Positions 1-11,100 of a stretch of 64,000 nt of DNA are shown here, piece by piece. A program made the position numbers and the translations under genes. Position 1 is the stretch's first letter, and each line of letters begins with the position of its first letter. Source of the stretch: Blattamonas nauphoetae (Eukaryota > Preaxostyla > Oxymonadida); contig JARBJD010000066.1 of NCBI GenBank assembly GCA_033064195.1, forward strand, positions 234,143 through 298,142, given 5' to 3'. The notes below the pieces were generated by a model that was given only the letters and a program-made list of their open reading frames with translations, made no database searches and was not told where the DNA came from.

Positions 1-3000
1 TCTGTTTGTCTTTTCTTCTCAAGTAATCTCTCAAACTTTAACAGCCAGTTGTCTTCCCTTTGTACGAGACGTGCAACATCGGATATCGAGTTTGTCTGAA
101 CGGTGATGTGTCGGAATATCGATGCAATGCAGTTCGGGCAGCGTGTTTGTCATCAGCTGACGAAATCCTGAACTCTCGAACATCGTCCTCATCATCTCTG
201 ACATTTCCCTACCCAAACTTCAATACCTCGTTTTTTGCGCAGTCTTGGCCGGATTCTGTCCTGAAAAGCACCACAGTTTCCTTCTTATTAACTTTTCTGA
301 AGCATCCTCATAATTTCCATTTTTTCCTCACTTTCAGTTCCCCTGTGAAACAGATTGTGACATACAAGGTGATCGATGCCGGATGGCGTGTACTCAGCCT
401 GGATGCAAAAGAGATTGCACATCATCGCAATCGAAATGTCTTCTTTTCTGTTCACCAAATCGCGCTGAAGAGCTCGCCTCAATCAAACGAAAAACATCCA
501 CAGCGTGTCTGAACGATTGTGGGGAAGGGTTTGATGGATGCGTTGGGAAGTGTGGTGGAAACAAGACATGTCTGCGAAGCTGCCAAAGTGTGGAATTCGT
601 GTGCTCCGAAATGTGCAGAGTGGAACGAAATTCCGAAGATTGTATGCATCCAGTCTTTCATATTACCATTTTATTGATATTATTTCCTTAATTTGTCATA
701 TATCCTCCTCATTCTCATCTATCACCCAGCTCTCACAAATTGCACCTCAAAGTGCCATTCCGATCTGATTGCCTGTTTATCGTTCTCATCAACCTCCAAA
801 TCACCATCAGAATGCCACACACAATACAATACATGCACATCGGAGTGCAAAAGGGCGCATCCCGACAGCGTCTCATTCAACCCGTCCTCCCCCACCACTC
901 CCCTCTTTCTGACCACTCGAATCCCAACTAAGTCCACTCTTTCGTCGGCCTCGTCTCATCCGATGGAAAAAAGCGAGTGTGTGGGAGTGTGTAGGGACGA
1001 ACAAGAGACGTGCGAAATGAAGTGCAAGGGAGATCGGATGTGTCTTCTGTCGTGCTTCCAAAAGAAGCGTCCCTGCATCCACAGTTGCATTCAGGGAGCT
1101 CACGAGGTTTGTTCACATATTTTTCTTCATTATTTTCCGCAATTCCTCCGACTTTGCCTCCGCCCGCTGTAATCCCAATATTATCTTCGTCCAGCTCTCC
1201 TCTTCCCGTAAATCATCCCCATCGATCAGTTCATCCCCATGCGATGGGATCTGTCACACACAATACCGTCTCTGCTCCAACCAATGCGACCAAAAACCGG
1301 ACGCCCAAAAGAAGGCAGAAGACGACCCAAAAACTGAAAATGAACCCGAAATGGAACAAACCAAAACTGAGAAAGAGAAAGACGAGGAAAGAGACATTTG
1401 CGATGCTCAATGCTTCGACGAGAAGATGGAATGTGTCCTACGCTGTCCCTTTCTCTCAAACGAGGTTTGACGCACTCCCCTCCCTTTCTATTCCACTTTT
1501 TCATCCTATTTCATCCATCTTCGCCAAATTTCTCCCCATTTTCATTTTCTTCATTTTTTCTGACCAACCAGAACATTACCCAATGCGAACTTCTCTGCCA
1601 AACAAACTTCGAACACGGACTCCACCAAATCCAACCAGACGACCTGCGCTCTCTCCAAACGCTCATCGACACTCGCCGCTCGTGTTTCTCGCTTTGCAAA
1701 CCATCATTCTTTGCATCTTCACCTTCAACACTCGATCCACCGTCACTCGCGCCATGTGTCACAGCATTCGATTCATGTCTGTCAGTTTGCGACGAAAATG
1801 GAACTGATTGCATGACCGACTGTCTTCAACGCGGAGAATCGTGCATCGCTCGCTCCATCCTCTCATCGCTGTCATTCTGTCAACAGAATTGCCGCTCATC
1901 GCTTCTCAACTGCGTCGAACTCTGCTCATCCCAACAGACACCTCTCCCAAACTCTCCAAACACTCGCCCGTCGTTCTCCATGCACAACACTGAGCGGTGT
2001 GTGGATCAGTGTTACCAGAAGAGCGAAGGATGCGTGTTGGATTGCGGAAAGAGCGATTTGACAGAATGCGAGCGAACTTGCATCACCAAACTGACGCAAT
2101 GCACAGCGGGAGAGAGTGGAGAAGACAACGAGAAAAGCGGAGAGAAGAAGGAGGAAAAGAGAGGAGATGGGATGTCGATCATGTTTTCGCAGTTCAAAAT
2201 TGGACACGAAGCGAAAGCGACGAAGGGATGTGTTTTGGCAGCTGAAGAGTGTTTTGTTGAATGTGCGATGGAAAGCGAAAAGCATGATGAAGACGACGAC
2301 GCTTCCAACAACGACACAATCCCAGCAAATCAAACACAAACTCCACCAAACACTAATTCTTCGTCTTCTTCTCCCTCCCCCACTCCATCCACCTCACCTC
2401 CCAACACAAACGACACCACTGCTGTCTCCACACCAACACCAGACGAGCTAGCATCCCTCCCATGCAAAGACCGCTGCGAACGCCTCTTCGAAATCCAAGT
2501 TGCAGAATGTGGAGAAGACAGAGAGTGCCAAAAGCGACACCGAAAGCGCCGCTTCGACTGCGTGAACGAGTGCTCATTGGACACTCCCACACCCTCCCAA
2601 GCTGACACCGAGCCTTCCCGAAACTCCACTGACCCACTTTCCAGATGTCTTTATGAATGCAGTTCAAGCCAGCGGGCGTGTGTGGCTGATCTTACAGACG
2701 AGCAAGCAGAAAAAGGAGGAATTGACGCGTGTCGAGAGCAACACAAACAATGTGAAACACGATGCCACACTCCGCTCACCGCAGAACAACAATGTCAAGA
2801 AACATGCCACACAACCTTCCTCCAATGCACGTCTGTGTGTGGAACAGACAAGAACGACAAGACAGGTGCAGGCGAGAAAGCGTGTCTGATGCAATGCCGT
2901 GCTGATCGAAGCGACTGTCGATCGATGTGCTCGAACTCAGAAAAAGAGGAAGAGAACGGACTGTGCGGTGAATGTGAAGCGTCGTGTGAGACCGATCATG

Positions 3001-5615
3001 AAATCTGCGTCGAAAACTGCAAAAAGAACGAGAATTGCATCGAAATGTGTCGAACGCAAAGAAAGGACTGCAAAGAGGACTGCCACAGCCCAAACTCCGA
3101 CTACGCTGAACGAAAGAAAGCCGAAGAGCTCGCGAAAGAGGAGGAGCGCCTAATCGGGCACCTCGGAATCCACTCGAAATGTGAAGAAGAATGCGACGGG
3201 GCGTTCTTGGCGTGTGAGGACAAGTGCGAGAACTTCCAACCGTGCGAGTTTGGATGTCGTCGAAGTCGAAGGGATTGCATGGACAGATGTCAGAAGAATG
3301 GAGAGAGTCTGCAACAGCTGAAAGCAGCGGCGTTGTTGGAGGAGAGGACGAAGGAGGAGGAGAGAAAGAGAAGAGAGGCACAGGAAGCGGCGGAGACGAA
3401 GAGGAAGGAAGATGAGATGAATCGAGGCGCGAACGAGAATCGAGCTCAAACTGAACGGAAAGAAGAAAGGCCGATGCCGAGACCCGAACCATCACTTCCT
3501 TCGCAGTCGCAAGGAGCAGATCCGAAGAAAGAGGAACAACGAAGTCGATACGAGACGAAGGGAGAGAAACGGGAGAACGAGAGGAAGGACACGCCGAAGG
3601 GAACTTCTTCGCAAACAGCAGGAACAGGAACACCATCCTCAGCAACACAATCGGTATGATTCCGTCTCATTCAATATCCGATCATTGTTGATCCATTCTT
3701 CCATCCTCATTTAACTTCACATCCTCCCTTCTCTTCATTTTCTCCATCTTTCATCCCTCTTTTCCCTCTTTCGCTTCTCTCTTACCATCCCCATCCTTCA
3801 TTCCCTCTCCAGCCCTCCTGGTCCTCCGACGCCGCCGAGCAGAAGCAAGGCTGCCTCTCCTTCTGCGACGTGACAAAGCGCGGATGCCAATCACAATGCA
3901 GATACGCTGGCTTCCCCGATTGCGACGATGAATGTGTCGTGTTTGACAAAAAGTGTCGGAGCGAGTGCGAGAAGGGAAGAGATGCTCCAGAAATGGATGA
4001 TTCGGGACGTTGGGATAAATGCTGTTTGACTGAGCTCGTCACCTCTGTCTTCGCTTTCTTTTCTTTACGACGATTTTTCGATTCTTCGTCTTCTCCCCTC
4101 TCTTTCTCCTGTTCATCTCTTCCTTCATCTCTCTCAGCTGCCCACGCCAACTCAGAACTCGACAACTGTGTCGGTCTCTGCGAACGCTCCAAACAATCCG
4201 ACGCAAACTGCGAAGACAAGTGCTACACGACACACCGCCAGCAGACGAGCATGTGCGACAGAATTCACAAAAACTCCAAACCATCCACAACACGAGGAGG
4301 GAACCCTGATCGTGTGTTTCTTGTCACAATTTCATCTTTCCTTCAGCATCGCTCTCCACTCCTCTTTCCACACCAACCAACGACATGTCTCTTCCTCGCT
4401 CAGCCCTTTCTCGAATGTGTCATTCATCGTGCTCAACACAATTCTCGGAATGCACGTCGAAATGTGGCGGGACAAACACAAACTGTGAGGAAGGCTGCGC
4501 AGCGACACTTCGCAAATGCCAGCAGAGCTGCAGTGAGGAATACGAAGAAGACCGAAGCGCGGAAGGGACAGACAAAGCAGACGAGAAGAAAGGGGAAGAA
4601 TGCTCGGCAATATGTTCCAGACAGTTCTCGTCGTGTCTGAGTCTGTGCGATGGGAACAGCGGATGTGAGAGCTTCTGCTTCGACGCGAAACGAGAATGCG
4701 AACACGGCTGTTCGAATCCCGCTTCCTCCTCATCTTCATCTTCATCCAAACCAGATTATTGCGCTGAAGAATGTGCGAAAGAGAAAAAATCATGTTCGTC
4801 GAGATGCGGCGGAAAGATGAGCTGCGAAAAGGAGTGCAAGCGGAAGGAGATCGAGTGTCACCCGAATTGTGTTCAAGTCAACGCAAAGCAGGGCTGCCTC
4901 AGTTCGTGTCGTGATCGCCAGCTGCAATGTGAGGAGAAGTGTCTGCGGAAAGGAGGTGAACGATGTTCGGAAGAATGCAAGAAGGAGATGAAGGATTGCC
5001 AGAATGAGTGTGTCCGTGAAGGAATGGAAGAGAGAAAACACCAACAAGAACAACCACCACCAGCACCTCAACCGGACGAACCGCACACCCCTCTCGACTC
5101 CTCCACATCTCCCCCCTCCCAACCATCCCAACCCGACACTCCATCCTCTCCCTCCTCTCTTCCCTCAAACATCAGCCTCTCCCACGTTGCCTCGCCAGCC
5201 GACTGCAAAAAGTGGGCCGATGGGCCGTTCATCGACACAGCAATGGAGAAGTGCTCGGCGTTCAAGGATTCGGCGTGTTTTGATGGAATTTGGACAAAAC
5301 ATGGAAGACTGACGAAAGCTTGTCAAGCACAGAATGAGCAGATGGTGTGGGTGAGGAGAGATTATTGTTCGTCTTATTCGTTGCATCTGTCGAGATAAAC
5401 AGGCCACTCTCTCCTTTTCTTTTCTTTTTCACCTTTTTCTCTTGCCCTGTCCATCATCCATCTTCGTCTTTCCTTCTCAGCTGATCCCACTTGTCTGTGG
5501 CTTCTATTGCGACGATGAAGCGTCAAAGTGTGCGAAGAGCTGTAAGAAAGGCGATTCATCGTGTCTGGCAATGTGTCAGGCTCGGCTTGCAGCATGTGAA
5601 CGTGGATGTCATTGA
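1..5615 (+). CDS. Cysteine-rich multi-exon protein, 5' end outside window
   Basis: A long protein built from repeated C-x3-C pairs (CxxxC, about 6-12 residues, CxxxC), with acidic, Lys/Glu-rich and Ser/Pro-rich linkers. The reading frame is carried by exons at about 45 onward (donor unclear), 338-641, 730-1106, 1195-1464, 1572-3653, 3813-4008, 4138-4311, 4347-5350 and 5481-5615. Acceptors end in CAG after pyrimidine tracts, and phases agree across most junctions. The last exon adds a final Cys cluster and ends in TGA at 5613-5615. Even Cys spacing suggests a secreted or surface disulfide-bonded protein, but the N-terminus and any signal peptide lie upstream. The region around 5200-5340 has a different, less repetitive Cys pattern. 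I do not recognise the family. The 4008 and 4311 donors are the least certain joins. Confidence 0.75.
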
Positions 5616-5781
5616 GACGGAGTTATTTCATTTCAGATCATTTAATTGTGGAATTGAGAAGAATCAAAAGAATATTGTCAAGTTCGAATACATTTGAAAG
5701 AAGAGTTTGAAATGAAGAGATCCAAACAGAGATGTTTGTAATAGACGAAGATGATGTGAAGAGAGAGTCAGGTGGTTGGGT

Positions 5782-7358
5782 TCACGACAATCCAGTTTGG
5801 GAGAGAAGGGGAGAGAAGTCGTGGTCAACCATTTCTTGTTGCTTCCCAAAAAGACAAATCGAACGAAGAAGACTCCCAATCACACAAATCCCGTTTTCGT
5901 AGTCCTCCAGAAACAACGATTCAGACACTCCTCGAATCACAATGTCCAACATCCCCAAACGTACCATCCCCATCACATTCCCAAAACTTCCCAGATGGAC
6001 AACTCTCTTCACAAACTCCAAGATCACCGACACTCTGCAGTCATGGACAAAAGTTCTCGGTTTTCCTGTCCAGAAACACTGAGTGGTGACATTTCGTTTT
6101 GGTTTTGTCGGACACTTCATCATCAAAAAAGAACATTGTGACGAGAAAAGCAGAGCAAACAGTTGTTTCGTTTTGGAGATACTGAAGAAAGAAGAGTCTG
6201 AAAAAAAGTGACAAAAATAAGCACCCAACCACAACCGACAATTTTTCACACTGTGAGAGGTTGGGACGAGATGAGATCATTTTTGCCGAAAGAAGTGAGA
6301 TCCTACGACTCCTTCACGAGAAAAAGCGAACATTCGCAGAAAAAGTTCTACTGTAGAATGGTTCGTATTTCTCACCCACAAACTGTAGACCTCTCTACCA
6401 ACCTCGATGCTTGGAGATGTCATGTCACCTCCACACATGTGAAGTTTCAGCATCGAACTCCTTTCCCAAATCGTCACACCAGACGTTGTCATTTTTCCTG
6501 CCGACCACTTTTGTCCATGACTGCTGGCTGGAACTGGTGAGCTGAAGAAATGAGAGAAAGAGGAAGACACACAGCATCGTCTTGACACAACTTTGAAGCT
6601 CCGCTGAGTTCAATTCATTCAAAGAGGCATCTGAAAAGATTAAGATATCCAAAAACCAAACTGGTGGGATGCAACTTACGAACTGAGAACGCAAAGAGAT
6701 TGGTTGTGGATCGTTCGATAACCATTAGTTTCGACAGTTGCTCAACGAAGTGTGGTGGGGCATTGAAGGTGAATTGAGTGAAAGACAAGAGTCCTGTTGA
6801 GTGAGCGAGAGCAGATCCGAATCCAGTTGGGATGTTCAGCCATTCCAGAGACTCACAACTGAGTCCGAGTTTGAATTCTATGTCATGGTCAGAGGTAATC
6901 CCGTTCTGCTGGGCAACTGATCGGTACAGTTCTCTCACACTGTGCAAGTCGCCGAAAGGGGCTGTGGTGAGGACAAGAGTTAATAATATTGTTCGTATTG
7001 CTGGGCCAACCTGTCTACGGTTGGATATTGAAGGTAGAATGGGAAGGAAGAAACGAACGACGAGCGGTGGAGGGAAATAAAGATAGAGATCATTGATGGA
7101 ATACATGAATGGAGTCTGAAGCATCAAAAATGAGTTGGCCAGATGTTTTTCATTTCTCACATATTCTGAGTTCTTCAGATTGAGATGAATTCCTCGTCGA
7201 CAGAGTGCATGAAATCCACACATCGAAGTGTTGAGGAGAGTGGGTGTATTTCTGACGTCTTGATCACTGCAATGGAGGAAGAAGCTGACTGGGTCACTTC
7301 GGAGTGTTCTTTCGAAGAGGAGGTCGAGAGTAGGCTGGTGTGGCTTGTGTGGGTTGAG
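5782..7358 (-). pseudogene. Family F copy A, 3' part
   Basis: C-terminal third of a large lineage-specific protein (about 1,000 residues in copies C and D). Blocks shared with those copies include SLNPHKPHQP, CGFHALCRRG, the run FPPPLVVRFF, TAPFGDLHSVREL, EWLNIPTGF and the final exon block MLDIVIRGVSESLFLEDYENG. It ends in TGA at 5782. The remaining N-terminal part lies at 12041-13957, beyond a DIRS-type insertion. A 484-bp MITE sits where the last exon should begin. No known domain is visible: the protein is Leu/Phe/Ser-rich, probably helical. Function unknown. I treat it as a pseudogene because of two insertions plus lesions in the 5' part. Confidence 0.75.
6040..6523. mobile_element. MITE-like element in family F copy A
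   Basis: Both ends carry the inverted motif CAGTCATGGACAAAAG (6040 onward and, reversed, to 6523). A related copy in the opposite orientation lies at 39308-39796 and shares both ends and the interior. No transposase. Compared with family F copy D, host sequence resumes within a few bases on each side, but I cannot see a clean target duplication here, whereas the second copy has a 10-bp one. The termini resemble Tc1-type ends in wording, yet the long duplication at the sister copy argues for another superfamily. Confidence 0.7.
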
Positions 7359-7365
7359 AGAGGAG

Positions 7366-7445
7366 CTCTCTTGCCAGCCGCTCCTCACAAACCTTAGCTC
7401 CCACTTCGTTGAGATAAGGTCCGTGAAGTGTGGGTTCCAGGTCCC
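7366..7445. repeat. DIRS left inverted terminal repeat
   Basis: Matches the reverse complement of the right end (11970-12033) over roughly 65 bp, with differences mainly near the outer edge. Its outermost 48 bases are also present, reversed, in the internal complementary region at 11725-11772. Confidence 0.85.
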
Positions 7446-7454
7446 TGATCACAA

Positions 7455-8192
7455 ATGGATTCTACAACCTCCGATCTTTTAGTCCCTCCAGAACCTCCCA
7501 CATATCCTCCAATACCGCGTGAGGTTATTACGATGATTTCCGAAGGCCTTCGTCTCGAACATGAAGACGCTGTGAATCGTTTTTCACTCGACAGCTCCTC
7601 ACCTCCTAATCGAGTTGCATCATCAGCAACACAGTCCATGCAATCAATTGGATCACAAGCTTCGACTCAAACTGAACTGCCTATCACCAAAGTTAAAAGG
7701 CAACATTCAACAGTCACATCTTCTTCAGATGAAGATTCTTCAAGTTCATTGGACTCGACCAATGACGAAAGAAGGTCAACAAAATACCGACGAAAGAATA
7801 GGAAGAGGAGTTGCAAGAAGGGTAGGAATAAGCATAACTCCCACCGATCCCATAGCAACCATCGTCGTTCCCGACGAGCACAGGATAACCGGGAAATGAA
7901 GAAAAAGCATCTGAAATCACGTCAAAGAAGCAGAAAAACTAGAAGTAGCGATAGCGACTCCTCATTTTCATCATCCAGCGGCAGTATCGGCACCTCGTCT
8001 TCGGGAGAGGATCAAGATGATCTCCCGAGATTTTCAAGAGGATTCTCAAGAAAAGCTCCCAAGGTTCAAAGGAGATTGGACAAAGACAGTCCTCACACCG
8101 CTTCAGCGAGAGGAACTCTTGACAGAGACGAGAAGATTCCAAACCGTTTTGGGTATACAAATGCAGTTCGCAGACACGCCCGAGTCTCATGA
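7455..8192 (+). CDS. DIRS first reading frame, gag-like
   Basis: A 245-residue frame starting ten bases after the left terminal repeat. Acidic/Ser-Thr N-terminal third, then a very basic Arg/Lys/Ser-rich stretch (about residues 100-170) typical of a nucleic-acid-binding gag-like protein. It overlaps the next frame from 8017. No zinc knuckle is visible. Assignment rests on position and composition, since DIRS gag proteins are poorly conserved. Confidence 0.55.
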   Translation: MDSTTSDLLVPPEPPTYPPIPREVITMISEGLRLEHEDAVNRFSLDSSSPPNRVASSATQSMQSIGSQASTQTELPITKVKRQHSTVTSSSDEDSSSSLDSTNDERRSTKYRRKNRKRSCKKGRNKHNSHRSHSNHRRSRRAQDNREMKKKHLKSRQRSRKTRSSDSDSSFSSSSGSIGTSSSGEDQDDLPRFSRGFSRKAPKVQRRLDKDSPHTASARGTLDRDEKIPNRFGYTNAVRRHARVS

Positions 8193-11100
8193 CAAGCTCC
8201 AGCACATCCAAGACCAACTTCTTCGGATGTCAGCACAATCAAGTTTGGTAACTGTTGCGTTACTTGGGCAGGTTTATCATGAGATCCACCAGTTGGACCC
8301 GTCCTTCGCTTTCCTCCCAAGAATCATTGACGCAATGGTGAGTGCAGCCGACGCAGCGACTAGAGCGCATCACACGCGCTTCCTATCAACTAAAAATTGG
8401 TTGGAGATGGCGGACAAGATGGGCATTTCTCAACCGGCCTCAGTGGACTCAAGCCTCCTCACAAGCTCGCAACAATCAACGTCGTCAACACGTTCAGACT
8501 TAGAAGTAGCACTAGAAAGAATAGTTCCGACCATTGTCGCTCAATTGAAGTCTCAGATGCATTTCTCCCCCAAGGGGGGGGCGGAACCGGCCCCCCTCCA
8601 AATATCCCGGTTCAGACTTCCAATCGCCGAAGGTAGAACAACCAACGATTATTACAGGACGTCTTTTGATGAGGCTGCACGCGTGGGAGAAGATCGGAGG
8701 AAAATCAATCATCACCACAGGAGCAGTGTGGGCGTGGAGGAGCCCCGAGTCCCCGTCAATATTGCAAACACTCGCGCCAGCGCTCCCCTTTACAGGCACA
8801 CCAGCGATGATCCAAGAGTACCAGACACTCCTGGAGGAAGAGATCAGAATTGGCGCGGTCAGCCGAATTCAACCAAATCAAGCAAAGTTGATCCTCCCAA
8901 CTTTCCTAGTGCAGAAGAAAGGTGGAAAGTTCCGAAAAGTATTGAATGCAACCCGACTCAACCAACAGATCATCTCAGAACACTTCAAAATGGAAAACTT
9001 ACAAACATCACTCGACTTGATCTCGGAGGGAGTCTGGCTCACAACAATGGATATTCATTCGGCATACCTCCATGTACAACTATCCCCACCTCTTCGACCC
9101 TTTCTCTGTTTCAGGTTCAGGGGAGAGATATTCCAGTTCAATGCTCTCCCCTTCGGATTGTCGACAGCACCTCGGACCTTTTCGGAAATTATGAAAGTAG
9201 CGGTGAAATCTCTCCGAGAGCAGTTACAGATCGCGATTGTATACTACCTGGACGATTTACTCCTAATTACAAAGACGCAGCAGGAGTCTCATTTCAAAAC
9301 CAGAGAAGCGAAGCGGAGGATGGAGGAGTTGGGGTTTATCATCGCAGAGAACAAGAGTTGCTTAGTCCCATCGCAGGAGGTGGAGTTTTTAGGGTGGACC
9401 ATCAACTCAGCCAATCGAACCGTGAGGATCACGGAAACGAGGAAGATGAAAGTCCTATCACTCCTCAAATTGATGACGAGTCGATGCATCGAGAGGAAGA
9501 CGATTCCGACAAAACAACTGTCCAGTCTGATTGGAACCCTCAGTTTTTTACGGACGTCCGTCCCAGAAGCAAGCTTGTACCTCCGAGAAATGCAGACGAC
9601 GTTGCATCGAGCAGTTCGCAAGGCTGGCTGGAATGGTTCCTCACTCTTAACCCCGGTTCTGTTAGGAGAGATCCACTTTTGGAAACACAGGATCGAGAAG
9701 AACGATCCACTCAACTTCGCTCCCAAAACAAGTCAGGCGGTGCTCACAACAGATGCAAGCCCGTCCGGTTGGGGTGCAGTCCTGGTTCACAACGGCTTGG
9801 AGACGTATGTTCACGGAATGTGGAACGAGATGGAGAAACAGCACACAAGCAATTGGAAAGAGACTGCTGCGGTCGGCAGCAGCATCCGTCAACTCCAACC
9901 GTTTTTCAAACAGAATCAAATACATGCAATATCCGTCCAATCGGACAGTACAGCTGCGGTTTACAACCTCGGAAAGAAACGAGCTGGCCAGACGCTCAAA
10001 CAGATTACCAGGAGCGTCCTGAAGACAGCCGAGCGAATGCAACTCCTCTTTGTTTCAGTACAACACATTGCCGGAAAGTCGAACTCGGTTCCGGACGCTC
10101 TCTCGCGACTACCTCCACAGGGAGAATTCCATCTCCTCCCGGAAGTCCTCCAGAGACTAAAACAGGAATGGAACTTCGTTCCGCTAGTCGACTTATTCGC
10201 CAGCAACAAAAACAAACAATGTCCAGTATATTGGAGTCGATTCGAGGACGGACACGCAGCTGGAAAAGACTCTCTGTCCGTCAGTTGGAGCGGGATGACT
10301 CATCCTCTCCTTCACCCTCCGGTGTCATTGATAACACGAGTTCTGATGAAAGTTCAGTTGGAGAGGCCATCGAACGCGGTGATCATCACTCCGCTATGGC
10401 CCGGACAGACTTGGTCACATCTCCTCCACTCACTCAATCCAACACAGATCATCCTCGGCCCATTCAACACCCTTGCGATGCTAGACACTCCGAACAGGGA
10501 GCACAAACTCCCACCAGGGATGATGATGGCGTCACGAATCAACCCCGAAACTATCCAACCATTACCTTCATCAGAGAATTAGGTCAATCGGCAGGGTGGA
10601 GCGAGGATCTCATCGTCTTGCAGGAAAAGAAATACAAACGTCCAGAAGCTTCAGCTCGATCATGGAAGATTTTCAAAGCATATTGTGTCGAGATGAATCT
10701 CTCGAATGAGTGTCTCGTCGACAAATCCACAAATATCCATGTCCTCTTGGGTGAATTCGCTCTCTTCCTTGAAAAGAAATTCAAACAGTCACCGTCCCGC
10801 CCTCCCCTCATCATGAGTCATGTGAAATCAACGCTACAACTCTTCCACAAGAGCCTCAGCCTGGATAACACACCACTGCGATCCATTCAACGACTGATTG
10901 CTAAACGAAATCCAAGGAAGAAGGGGGCAAAATATAAGCAGATGTGGAACATCAACGCGATTCTGGATTGGGTTCTCAACTCAAATGAAGAAGCGAAGAA
11001 GAATCAAGATCTACATCAAACAAGAACCTTTATAGTGGTGTTCGCCTATCTCTGCTGTCGTCAGGAAGAACTCATCAACTTGAAGTGGACTGACATTGAA

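Noticed and set aside
6208-6540. Plus-strand frame inside the MITE at 6.0-6.5 kb
   Set aside because: It lies wholly within a non-coding repeat whose other copy does not keep it open in the same way.
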